Assembly (NCBI GenBank): GCA_013815355.1
Contig: JACDGG010000005.1
Location: forward strand, 1-43,127
From: Solirubrobacterales bacterium
GTDB taxonomy: Bacteria; Actinomycetota; Thermoleophilia; Solirubrobacterales; Solirubrobacteraceae
Direction: 5' to 3'
Length of the DNA stretch: 43,127 nucleotides
Part shown: positions 1 through 8,036 of the stretch, in pieces
How positions within the stretch are numbered: the stretch's first letter is position 1
How the letters are laid out: the number at the start of each line of letters is the position of its first letter
Notes under the pieces: model-generated
Databases searched by the model: none
What the model was told of the DNA's origin: nothing
Seen by the model: the letters and a program-made list of their open reading frames with translations, nothing else
Position numbers and translations under genes: made by a program

Positions 1-24
1 TCGCCGCGTGGCGAACGCGCGCCC

Positions 25-966
25 TCAGCCGCGGTGGTGGATCGCGTCGCTGCGCACCACTTCGAAGGCCGCGCCGGGAACGCGCTTGATCTGTTCGAGG
101 TCTCCGTCGTGCCAGCGCGGGTCCGGCGCGCCCGTGATGTACCACGAGGAGCCGTTGTCGGCCACGATCAGACCGTAGCGCTTGAGCGCGCGCAGGACGA
201 TCAGCGACTCGCCGCGATAGCCCGCGAGGCTGTAGCTCACCTTCAGGCGTAGGCGCAGCCCCATCGGCGGCAGGCTGGGGTCCGAGTTGCTCGACGCCTG
301 ATGCGTCGCCGGATGGATGTAGCCGCTCTGCGTCTCTGAGACCGTCATCCGCAGCGCGTGATCGATGCGCCCGGCGCGCACCTCGTCGTAGCGCACGAGC
401 AGCGGCAGGATCGGCAGGCCGGCAGCGTCCGCCGAGGTCCAGCCTTCGGGGCGCAGCGCGTTGCTGCGCAGGTTGAACACCGCGCCCGAGCCCGCTTCCC
501 AGCCGCTCCCGCGGCGGTGCGCGGAGTACAGCTCATACACCCGGCAGCTGCCCCGCTGCAGCACGAGCACATGCTGATCGCCGCCCGCGCCGGCGCCCTC
601 GACAGGCGCGTTCGGCGGGACCGGGTAGGGCCCCGGGTCCGATTCGCTGCCGTATTCGCTGAACGCGATCGGCACTCTCGGCTGACGCGCGCCCACGACC
701 GAGTAGGGGATGCCGTAAGCGGGGTTCGAGCCGAAGTCGGGGTGCAGATGGCCGCGCAGGCCGATGCTCGCGATGTAGCGCGCCGAGCTCGGGTCCACCG
801 GCGCGCGTGAGATGTCGCGGTTGAGCGAGTTGCTCGCCGGGAACAGCGGGCAGCCGTACTCGCTCGGTCCGCGGTGCGCGCGCGTGGGAGCGGCGAGCGT
901 CGTCGCAGGCGCGAGCAGCGTCGCTCCGAGGAGCGCAGTGAGGGCCTTGACGTTTACGACCCTCAT
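25..966 (-). CDS. Secreted protein of unknown function (widespread uncharacterised family)
   Basis: A 313-residue protein. Residues 1-24 form a signal peptide (MRVVNVK, then a hydrophobic Leu/Ala stretch ending near TLAAPT). The mature part has the run of motifs I remember from a broad family of secreted bacterial proteins with no assigned function: an N-terminal 'FPASNSLNRDIS' segment, 'LHPDFG', 'YGIPYSVV', 'ESDPGPYPVP', 'VFNLRSNALRPEGWTSAD', 'VRYDEV' and 'ADNGSSWYITGAPDPRW'. I chose the ATG at 966 because it precedes the signal peptide and overlaps the upstream stop as ATGA; the longer open frame upstream is low-complexity Arg/Gly. The overlap implies translational coupling to the secreted protein at 963-2078. 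Activity is unknown; a surface or cell-wall role is only inferred from export. Confidence 0.75.
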   Translation of the reverse strand: MRVVNVKALTALLGATLLAPATTLAAPTRAHRGPSEYGCPLFPASNSLNRDISRAPVDPSSARYIASIGLRGHLHPDFGSNPAYGIPYSVVGARQPRVPIAFSEYGSESDPGPYPVPPNAPVEGAGAGGDQHVLVLQRGSCRVYELYSAHRRGSGWEAGSGAVFNLRSNALRPEGWTSADAAGLPILPLLVRYDEVRAGRIDHALRMTVSETQSGYIHPATHQASSNSDPSLPPMGLRLRLKVSYSLAGYRGESLIVLRALKRYGLIVADNGSSWYITGAPDPRWHDGDLEQIKRVPGAAFEVVRSDAIHHRG

Positions 967-2078
967 TTTTTGAGAGTGATCGGCACGCTGATGGGGGCCA
1001 CCCCGCCGCTCGTGAAGCGCACGCTCGCCCGGACCACCAGGCGATGACGGCGCTTGAGCGTCCTGCGCGCGGCTGCGTTCAGCTTCACGCGCACGTTGCC
1101 CACCGCGCCCGCCTTCAGCGAGAAGCGCGCCGTGCCGTAGCTGACCGGCTGCGGGCGCTTCTTCGCGGTACGTGCCGCGCCCCCCGTGCGCACGCTCTGC
1201 AGGCTCAACGACCCGGCGCAGTCCAGCGCCAGGCACTGCAGCGCAATCGCGGCGACTCCACGGCGCACCAGGATCGAGACCTTCGTGAACGCGACCGCCG
1301 CGGAGGGGCGTCGCGCGAGCGCAATCGGGTTGAGCGCCTCGCCTGCCGGCGCGCCGCCGCCGCCGGAAGGTGCCGAGCCGCCCGCGCCGGACGGCACGCC
1401 CGCTTCCAGGCGCGTTTCGAAGTCGGCGTTCATCAGCATCTCCGCGCCTTCGGGACTCGCCGAGGCGCTCAGCGGCGCCGGGCCCGGCGCCGCCTGCGTC
1501 GAAGGCGTGGGCGCAGGATAGAAGCCAGCGTCCCTGCTCTTTTCGTCGATCAGCGCCGGAATCGGCACGTTCGGCGAGAGGATCGAGATCGCAAGGAGGT
1601 CACCCGCGGCCTTCGTCGTGACGTCGCTGAGCGGCGGCGTCGGCTGCTCGGTCATCGCCAGCGAGCTCGTCACGGTCGTGACCGCGCCCGCCTTCGCTTC
1701 GAACACCGGTCCGTAGGCCTCGACGAAGCAGCACGTGAAGTAGGGGTGTTCGGGGTCGCCCGCCTTATTCTCATAGAGCGAGCGCATCACCAGCACCTGC
1801 ATCTGCCCACCGAGGGCGCCCGCCCTCACGCGCACCGCCGTGACCGTGCCGCTCGCCGGCGCGTAGAAGCTCACTCCCGGCCCGCCCGAGAGCCACGTGC
1901 ACGAAGGGCTGGCGAGGAACGTCGGAAAGAAGCCTTCGCCGCACACCGCGGGGTCGTCGGCGTGCGCACGCAGATCGGCGCCGAAGCTCGTCTGCGCCGC
2001 GCCCGCGCTCGTGGCAGTGGCGCCGAGAGCGAGCACGGCTGCGACGAGCGCCTTCCCTGCCTTCAGCGTGCTGCGCAC
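963..2078 (-). CDS. Secreted protein with C-terminal beta-rich domain, unknown function
   Basis: A 371-residue protein with a GTG start, followed by a signal peptide (KAGKALVAAVLALGATATSAGAAQ). The N-terminal half contains four cysteines, including a CC pair in 'YFTCCFVEAYGPVF', and looks like a beta-sandwich. A Pro/Ala/Gly-rich linker lies around residues 190-245. The C-terminal ~110 residues have a pattern I associate with exported proteins of Thermoleophilia: a Cys-x4-Cys segment (CLALDC), 'GTARFSLKAGAVGNVRVKL' and an Arg/Lys-rich 'RRTLKRRHRL' before a final strand. It is first in a two-gene unit with the coding sequence ending at 25 (4-bp ATGA overlap). I do not recognise an enzymatic motif. 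It is probably a surface or envelope-associated structural protein, inferred from export and composition only. Confidence 0.65.
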   Translation of the reverse strand: MRSTLKAGKALVAAVLALGATATSAGAAQTSFGADLRAHADDPAVCGEGFFPTFLASPSCTWLSGGPGVSFYAPASGTVTAVRVRAGALGGQMQVLVMRSLYENKAGDPEHPYFTCCFVEAYGPVFEAKAGAVTTVTSSLAMTEQPTPPLSDVTTKAAGDLLAISILSPNVPIPALIDEKSRDAGFYPAPTPSTQAAPGPAPLSASASPEGAEMLMNADFETRLEAGVPSGAGGSAPSGGGGAPAGEALNPIALARRPSAAVAFTKVSILVRRGVAAIALQCLALDCAGSLSLQSVRTGGAARTAKKRPQPVSYGTARFSLKAGAVGNVRVKLNAAARRTLKRRHRLVVRASVRFTSGGVAPISVPITLKK

Positions 2079-2192
2079 CGCCCTGATGCTATCCGCCGGC
2101 CAGGCCGCCCTCGGACAGGCGCGCTCAGCGCTTGAGCGTCACCCGCGCGCTCTTGCCGATTCGGCGCCGGAGCGCCGTCCCGCAGCTGCTCG

Positions 2193-4064
2193 CTACTTCC
2201 TACGGTGCGTCCCGAACTTCTTCTGTGCACTGCGGCGGCACGCCGCGCGCTTCTTCTTCGGCTTCTTGGCGCAGGCTTTGAGTGCTTTTGCCAGCTTCTG
2301 CTTGTTGGTCAGTTTGACCGGGCCGGTCCCCGGCTTGCTTTCAAGCGAGGAGGCGTCGGGGTTCGGGAGCAGGGCCAACGCCGGCGGAACGGTGAAGATC
2401 GGCGGGAACGCGGCGGTCGTGAACGACGACTCGGAGCCATATGTTGTCCCGTCTCGGTTCCGTGCGACCGCGCGGTAGTAGTAGGTGACTCCTGGCTGCA
2501 GGAGATTGCCAAAGCTTGCTGACACCGAGAGCACGGTCCCAGACGCGCCGTCAACGCTCGCGCTCACGAGCGAGCCCGCGAACGGGGAGGTGCCGAGTTC
2601 GAACTGCGAGATCGTCGCAAGGCGTCGTGTGTCGATACTGCCGTGGATCGCCGCGGTGTTCTGCGTGATGCCGTCAGCGCCACCGGTCGTGACGATCGGT
2701 GGGGTCGCCGGCGCCGTCGTGAAGGTTCCGTCATTCCCGGTCGTCGTACCGACGGCGTTTGCAGCCCGCACGGCGTAATGGTAGGTCGTTCCCGGTTCGA
2801 GTTCGTCGATCAGGATGGGCCCGACCGCCTGCGTTTCGTAGCTCGCCGGCAACCCGGCTGTCGCCGTGCTGCGCCCGTACGGATCGGCGGAGGAGGCGAG
2901 CGCCGCTTCGTAGTCCGCCTGGGTCGCATAGACGACGCTGTAACCGCTCGGCGCCCCGGCGGGGTTGACGGTGCCGGTCACCGTCGCGGAGGTCCGTGTG
3001 ATCCTGGCGGCTCCGCCGGTGCTCACGACCGGGACCGCAGTCGTCGTGAACTGTTCGACCGGGCCTTCCATCTTTCCGGTGCCGTTTTCAGCCGTCACGC
3101 GGTAGAAGTAGGTGGTGCTTGGCGCCAGCGAGCCGATTGAGGTGCTCACGGGCAGTTCGGCGAATTCCGCCGACAGCGGCGCGCCGCCTGCGACCGTGAT
3201 CGCACCCGCAAGGCTTTCGCTCGTCCCGTATTCGAATGAGTACGTCGTTTCCTGGTAGTTCGGATTGACCTGCGCACGGAGCGTCGCATGTGTGGACGTC
3301 AGTTCTGAGACGCTCTCCCCACTCACGATCGGGGCTTCGAGCGGGAGCGTCGAAAATTCACCGTCCACACCTTTGGTCGTCCCCGTCGCGTTGGCGACGA
3401 CCGCGCGGAAGTGGTACGCAGTGCCAGGTTCCAGGGCCGCGATGGCCGCGGAGGCGAGCTGCGTTTCTGCGCCTTCGAGCGTGGCCGGGCTGCATTCCGC
3501 GCTCGAGCCATATGCGGTTGTTTCGCCGTATTCGAACGTGCACGAGGCGGTTGTTTCGTTCTCGGGGTTGACCTGCGCTTCGAGGGTCGCTCCGAATGGT
3601 GTGACGGCAGAGGTGCTCGCGCTCGCCACGACCGGTGCCGATGCGAGCGTTTTGAAGCTCTGGGGCGCTCCCGACGTCGATTCGGTCAATTCGCTTTCGG
3701 TGAGGTTCGCGACCAGGCAGAAGCTGTATTCGGTGTTGGCCTCGAGTTCGCTGACGGACGTCGAGACTTTGATCGCTTTGCCGGTGACAGGCCCGCCTTC
3801 GGGCGTCGTCGCACCTTCTGTACAGCTTTCACCGCGCGCGTATGTGAAGTCGTAGCTCACAGTGGCGCTTGCGCCCGGGTTGAGCGTGCCGTGCAGGGTC
3901 GCCGTCGTTCCCGTCACCACCGTTGCAGCTTCCGTGACGGGAGCTTCTGGCGCCGCCGCGGACGCCGCTGCGGCCGATAGCGCCACAATGGCCGCCGACA
4001 CCATCGCCACAGCCGCAAAGTTGCGCGAATTACCCGCGATCCAACCCAGATCCCCGATGCCCAT
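2193..4064 (-). CDS. Exported protein with five fibronectin type III-like repeats and a polybasic C-terminus
   Basis: A 623-residue protein. I chose the ATG at 4064 because a GGAGG lies 9 nt upstream; a further in-frame ATG at 4133 would add only a basic segment. After a hydrophobic N-terminal stretch (AAVAMVSAAIVALSAAAASA; signal peptide or anchor) come five repeats of about 95-100 residues. Each has the FN3-like signature of an early 'AT(L/V)xGxVNP' strand, a 'YxFEYG' strand and a late 'LEPGTTYHYRAVAxNxxG' strand ending in 'FTT'. The last ~35 residues form a strongly basic helix with two cysteines (KALKACAKKPKKKRAACRR). Proteins of this build are abundant in Thermoleophilia and are presumed to be surface or extracellular. 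The ligand is unknown, and the basic tail could bind wall polymers (inference). Confidence 0.72.
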   Translation of the reverse strand: MGIGDLGWIAGNSRNFAAVAMVSAAIVALSAAAASAAAPEAPVTEAATVVTGTTATLHGTLNPGASATVSYDFTYARGESCTEGATTPEGGPVTGKAIKVSTSVSELEANTEYSFCLVANLTESELTESTSGAPQSFKTLASAPVVASASTSAVTPFGATLEAQVNPENETTASCTFEYGETTAYGSSAECSPATLEGAETQLASAAIAALEPGTAYHFRAVVANATGTTKGVDGEFSTLPLEAPIVSGESVSELTSTHATLRAQVNPNYQETTYSFEYGTSESLAGAITVAGGAPLSAEFAELPVSTSIGSLAPSTTYFYRVTAENGTGKMEGPVEQFTTTAVPVVSTGGAARITRTSATVTGTVNPAGAPSGYSVVYATQADYEAALASSADPYGRSTATAGLPASYETQAVGPILIDELEPGTTYHYAVRAANAVGTTTGNDGTFTTAPATPPIVTTGGADGITQNTAAIHGSIDTRRLATISQFELGTSPFAGSLVSASVDGASGTVLSVSASFGNLLQPGVTYYYRAVARNRDGTTYGSESSFTTAAFPPIFTVPPALALLPNPDASSLESKPGTGPVKLTNKQKLAKALKACAKKPKKKRAACRRSAQKKFGTHRRK

Positions 4065-4277
4065 TCCCTCTCGCCTCCGTGTTCGGCGGGCCCGCAAGGC
4101 CCGTACGCAGTTACGTACTGCGTTTATAGCCACCCCGTGACGGGATAGCGAGAGGCGTCTCTGACTGTCAGGTGGCTGTTTAGAGGCCTGAAGCGCCGCG
4201 GGACGCGCCTCCTCGAGCAGCGGCGCGCATCGGCAAGAAGGCGAGCCGGCACTGGCACTAGCCGGGCTGCCCAGAGG

Positions 4278-4306
4278 GATGGCGCCGCGCGCTGCGTGGC
4301 GCCATC
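4278..4306. repeat. Inverted repeat downstream of the GspE gene
   Basis: GATGGCGCC (4278-4286) and GGCGCCATC (4298-4306) form a perfect 9-bp stem around an 11-nt GC-rich loop. It lies just past the stop codon of the minus-strand ATPase gene and upstream of the FN3 protein gene. No T-run follows on either strand, so it is at best a weak or factor-assisted terminator. The rest of 4065-4335 holds no gene I can support. Confidence 0.4.
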
Positions 4307-4335
4307 CTCGGCCCGTGTGAATAAGCTCGCGCGGG

Positions 4336-6132
4336 CTAGAGCATGCTCGATGCGATGCGTTCGATCTCGGCGATCGAGGTGAGCCCTTCGCGGACCTTCT
4401 GCAGGCCGTCGCCGCGCAGCCGGCGCATGCCTTCCCGCTCGGCGACCGCCACCATCGAGTCGACCGAGGCGCGCTCGAGGATCAGCGCGCGGATCGGCTC
4501 GCTGACGCTCATCACCTCGTAGATGCCCACGCGGCCGCGGTAGCCGGAGTTCGAGCAGCGCGAGCAGCCGACCGCCTCAAACACCTCGACCCCTGCCAGG
4601 CCGTGCTCTGCGAGCACCGACTCGGCGAGGTGCTGGGGACGCTTGCAGTGGGGACACAGCATCCGCACGAGGCGCTGGGCGACGATGCAGTCAACCGCGG
4701 AGGAGACGAGGAACGGCTCGATGCCCATGTCGATCAGACGCCCGAGCGCGCTCGGAGCATCACGAGTGTGCAGCGTCGAGAGCACGAGGTGACCGGTGAG
4801 GGCCGCCTCGACGGCGATGTGCGCAGTCTGGCGGTCGCGGATCTCGCCGACCATGATCACGTCGGGGTCGGCGCGCAGCATCGAGCGCAGGCCGACGTCG
4901 AAGGTCACGCCGGCCTTGGGTGCGATCTGCATCTGCTTGATGCCGTGGATGCGCTGCTCGACCGGGTCCTCAATCGTGAGGATGCTGCGCTCGCCGTCGT
5001 TGAGTGCGTTCAGGGCGGTGTAGAGGGTCGTCGACTTACCTGACCCGGTCGGGCCCGTCACAAGCACGGCACCGTTGGGGCGGTTGATCGCGATCGTGAA
5101 GCGCTCCTGCTCCTCGCGCTGCATGCCGAGCGATTCGAGGTCGTCGACGACGACGCCGGCATCGAGGATGCGCATGACCACGCCCTCGCCGTTGACGAGC
5201 GGCAGCGTCACGACGCGGATCGCGACGCGGCGCCCGTCGACGTTCATTGCGAAGCGGCCGTCCTGGGGCACGCGTCTCTCGGAGATGTCGAGGTCGGACA
5301 TGATCTTGATGCGCGAGACGACGGCCGCGGCCATCTTGCGCTTGACGGTCGCCGCCGGCGTCAGCACGCCATCGACGCGGAACATCACGCGCGTGTCGCC
5401 CTCCTCGGGGTTGACGTGGATGTCGGAGGCGCCCTGCTGCACGGCCTGCGCGACGATCGAGTGCACGAGCTTGATGACGGGAGCGCCGTCGTCGGCGTCG
5501 TCGAGTGAGAGGTTCTGCTCGGCGTCCTTGTCCTCGTCTTCCTCGGCGATGTCTTCGATCGACTCATCTATGCGCACGAGCCGGGTGAGCAGCAGGTTGA
5601 GATCCTCGACCGAGGCCGCGGCAGGGCGGATGCGCCGGCCGGTCATCATGCTGATGTCGTCGATCGTGAGCACGTTCGTGGGGTTGGCCATCGCCAGCAG
5701 CACAGCGCCGTCGTCGGTGAAGCCAACGGGCAGCGCCTGGTAGCGCTTGGCGGTCTCGGCGCTGACGAGGTTCGTCGCACCGACATCGAGGTCGTAGACG
5801 GACAGGTCGATGAAGTCCAGCCCGAAGCGCTCGGCTACGACGCGTGCGAGCTGGTCGTGGCGCAGGATGCCGCGCTCCACGAGCACGAGGCCCGTGGGCC
5901 TGCCCTGCTCACCCGCGGCGGTGACGGCCTCCTCGACCGTCTCGCGATCGGCGAAGCCGAGGTCGACGACGACTTCGCCGATCATCCGGGTCGAGCGACC
6001 CGGGTTCTTCGGCGAATACAGGCCGTTGGCGTTCTCGCCGGACTGCCGCGGGCCCTGCCGACGGTCGTCGGCGAGCGCACTCGCGGTCGCGGCGCTGTCG
6101 TTATCGAAGGTTGAGGCGGAGCTCTCGCTCAT
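4336..6132 (-). CDS. GspE/PilB-family secretion or pilus assembly ATPase
   Basis: A 598-residue hexameric-type ATPase of the type II secretion/type IV pilus assembly family. In order: a disordered N-terminus; a GspE N-terminal domain (about residues 50-190, with 'DLGFADRETVEEAV', 'FGLDFIDLS', 'MANPTNVLTIDD'); the N2 subdomain with 'GASDIHVNPEE' and 'FRVDGVL'; Walker A GPTGSGKST near residues 360-368; an Asp-box 'TIEDPVEQ'; Walker B 'MVGEIRDRQTA'; a His box 'LSTLHTRDA'; and a tetracysteine zinc site (CPHC, then CSRC) typical of PilB/GspE. The ATG at 6132 has an AGGA just upstream; a GTG sits one codon earlier. No pilin, PilC or prepilin peptidase gene lies beside it, so it is an orphan in this window. 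Its partners are probably encoded elsewhere. Confidence 0.88.
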   Translation of the reverse strand: MSESSASTFDNDSAATASALADDRRQGPRQSGENANGLYSPKNPGRSTRMIGEVVVDLGFADRETVEEAVTAAGEQGRPTGLVLVERGILRHDQLARVVAERFGLDFIDLSVYDLDVGATNLVSAETAKRYQALPVGFTDDGAVLLAMANPTNVLTIDDISMMTGRRIRPAAASVEDLNLLLTRLVRIDESIEDIAEEDEDKDAEQNLSLDDADDGAPVIKLVHSIVAQAVQQGASDIHVNPEEGDTRVMFRVDGVLTPAATVKRKMAAAVVSRIKIMSDLDISERRVPQDGRFAMNVDGRRVAIRVVTLPLVNGEGVVMRILDAGVVVDDLESLGMQREEQERFTIAINRPNGAVLVTGPTGSGKSTTLYTALNALNDGERSILTIEDPVEQRIHGIKQMQIAPKAGVTFDVGLRSMLRADPDVIMVGEIRDRQTAHIAVEAALTGHLVLSTLHTRDAPSALGRLIDMGIEPFLVSSAVDCIVAQRLVRMLCPHCKRPQHLAESVLAEHGLAGVEVFEAVGCSRCSNSGYRGRVGIYEVMSVSEPIRALILERASVDSMVAVAEREGMRRLRGDGLQKVREGLTSIAEIERIASSML

Positions 6133-6187
6133 CACCGCTTCCTATCGGCAGCGGTGAGACTCGCCTTGACACGGATTGATGAGGTTT

Positions 6188-7135
6188 TTAGGAAGCGAGC
6201 CCGGGCGCGCCGTGCTCCAGCACGCCCTTAACCTGAGCGTCGAGCGCGTTCAGCCGGTACAGGGCGAGCGCCTCAGCCGAGCCGAAGCGCTGGCCGGAGG
6301 CCGTATCGGCGCCGTGATGGACGATCACGCAGTGCTCGAGCGCCAGCCTGCGCTCGCCCGATAGCGCCGGGGAAATGTGCTCGGCGAGCACCCGCAGTCC
6401 CAGCTCGACGTGGCCGAGCAGGCGCCCCTCGGCGCTGCGCTCGATCTCGGCGCCGTAGGTGAACTCCCGGGTCTTGCCGAGATCGTGGACGATCGTCGCC
6501 GCGAGCAGCAGATCGCGGTCCAGCTTGGGGTGCAGGATGCAGAGCTCACTCGCGAGCGTCGCGACGGCCACCGTGTGCTCGAGCAGGCCGCCGAGGTAGG
6601 CGTGATGCCCCGACGGAGCGCGCCCGCCGCTCTGGGCGGAGCGGGGCAGCGGCGGCGAGCAGGGAGCGAGTCTAATCTGTGCGCGCAGCTCGCTGTCGCC
6701 GAGCAGTGTCGCGAGCAGTGCCTTCAGCGCAGGGTCATAGACCTCGCGCGCGAGGTGCTCAAGGAACCCTTCGAGCTCGTCGAGGTCACGGTAGGCGCTC
6801 GGCAGGAACTGCGCGGGATCGGCCTCGTCGGGCTCGGCGCGGGCGACCGAGCGGACCTCGATCTGCAGCTCGTCGCGAAAGCGCGCCACGCGTCCACGCA
6901 CACGCACGAGCTCGCCGCGCTCGAAGCGCCCGGCGAGCACGTCGGCGTCGCGAAAGGCGCGGCCGAGGATCGTGCCGCTGCGGTCGCGCAGCTCGAGCGT
7001 CAGGTAGGGGGTACCTGCGCGCGAGATCTGGCGCTCCTTGCGCGTGCACGCGAACAGTGCGTCGACCTGTTCCTCCGCGCGCAGCGTGGCGATCGTCTGC
7101 GCGTCCTCGGGAGTTGTGGAGGTGACGGCGGCCAT
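6188..7135 (-). CDS. YhaM-like protein: OB-fold plus HD-domain putative 3'-5' exoribonuclease
   Basis: A 315-residue protein. Residues ~15-105 read as an OB-fold nucleic-acid-binding domain ('YLTLELRDRSGTILGRAF', 'VRVRGRVARFRDELQIEV'). The remainder is an HD domain with the metal ligands visible as 'HHAYLGGLLEHT', 'ATIVHDLGK', 'LGHVELG' and 'EHCVIVHHG'. This OB-HD order is that of Bacillus YhaM, a Mn2+-dependent 3'-5' exonuclease acting on RNA and DNA. The start at 7135 is preferred because the longer frame runs into the divergent PAC2 gene's start region; only 25 nt separate the two starts. Function is inferred from domain order; substrate preference is unknown. Confidence 0.75.
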   Translation of the reverse strand: MAAVTSTTPEDAQTIATLRAEEQVDALFACTRKERQISRAGTPYLTLELRDRSGTILGRAFRDADVLAGRFERGELVRVRGRVARFRDELQIEVRSVARAEPDEADPAQFLPSAYRDLDELEGFLEHLAREVYDPALKALLATLLGDSELRAQIRLAPCSPPLPRSAQSGGRAPSGHHAYLGGLLEHTVAVATLASELCILHPKLDRDLLLAATIVHDLGKTREFTYGAEIERSAEGRLLGHVELGLRVLAEHISPALSGERRLALEHCVIVHHGADTASGQRFGSAEALALYRLNALDAQVKGVLEHGAPGLAS

Positions 7136-7160
7136 CGACTCATGATGTACGGTGGTTCGG

Positions 7161-8033
7161 ATGCAGCCGCTGATCTGGGATCGCCGTCCTGACGGCCTCA
7201 GGGCCCCGGCCATGATCTGCGCGTTTCAGGGCTGGAACGACGCGGGCGATGCGGCCTCCAGCGCCGTCTCCTTCCTCTCCTCCTCACTGAACGCGCGCCG
7301 CTTCGCGCGCATCGACTCCGAGGAGTTCTACGACTTCCAGTCCAACCGCCCGTGCATACGCTTCGATGAGAACGAGCGCCGCGAGATCTCCTGGCCGACG
7401 GTCGAGATCTTCGAAGCGCTGGCGCCGCGCGCACCACGCGATCTCGTGCTGGTGCAGGGCGTCGAGCCATCGATGCGCTGGCGCGCGTTCTGCGCGCACA
7501 TCGTCGATCTCGCGGAAGCCCTCGGAGTGCAGGCCGTCGTCTCGCTCGGCGCGCTGCTGGGCGACGTCCCCCACACCAGGCCGGTTGCGATGAGCGGCCA
7601 TGCCTCCGACGCGGCGATGCTCGAGCGCCTCGGCCTGTCCGCCTCCGCCTACGAGGGCCCCACGGGGATCGTGGGCGTGCTGCACACGGCCTGCGCGGAC
7701 GCGGGGCTGCCGGCGGCGAGCCTGTGGGCGGCGGTGCCCCACTACGTCGCCGCGGCCACGAACCCGAAGGCGGCGCTCGCGCTGCTGCGCAAGGTCGAAG
7801 GCCTCGTCGGCGTGTCCGTCGACGTCTCCGAGCTCGAGTCCGCGGCTGCGGACTACGAACGCCAGGTGGGCCTGGCGGTGCAGAGCGACCCCGACATCCT
7901 CGCGTTCGTCGAACGCCTCGAGCAGGCGGCCGACAGCGAGGGTCAGGGCTCGCCCCAGGACGTGCCCTCGGGCGACATGATCGCGCGCGAATTCCAGCGC
8001 TTTCTGCGTCAGCGCGGGCGCGAGGGCAAGTAG
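7161..8033 (+). CDS. PAC2 family protein (proteasome-assembly-chaperone-like fold)
   Basis: A 290-residue cytosolic protein. It has the PAC2 signatures 'AFQGWNDAGDAASSAV', 'YDFQSNRPCIRF' and 'GALLGDVPHTRPV', a 'GPTGIVGVLHTACADAGLPAASLWAAVPHYV' type region (quoted here only in part), and a C-terminal helical segment. PAC2-fold proteins are common in actinobacteria. Some archaeal and eukaryotic relatives chaperone the proteasome, but the bacterial role is not established. ATG 7161 is preceded by TACGGT (7148-7153), which fits a -10 box of a leaderless transcript; an in-frame GTG at 7152 is the alternative start. It converges on the nuclease gene with a 3-nt gap. Confidence 0.78.
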   Translation: MQPLIWDRRPDGLRAPAMICAFQGWNDAGDAASSAVSFLSSSLNARRFARIDSEEFYDFQSNRPCIRFDENERREISWPTVEIFEALAPRAPRDLVLVQGVEPSMRWRAFCAHIVDLAEALGVQAVVSLGALLGDVPHTRPVAMSGHASDAAMLERLGLSASAYEGPTGIVGVLHTACADAGLPAASLWAAVPHYVAAATNPKAALALLRKVEGLVGVSVDVSELESAAADYERQVGLAVQSDPDILAFVERLEQAADSEGQGSPQDVPSGDMIAREFQRFLRQRGREGK

Positions 8034-8036
8034 CGC

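Noticed and set aside
1044-2135. Long open frame on the plus strand antisense to the secreted protein at 963-2078
   Set aside because: Arg/Ala-rich composition, no family features, and the minus-strand frame has a signal peptide and sensible codon use. It is a GC-bias shadow.
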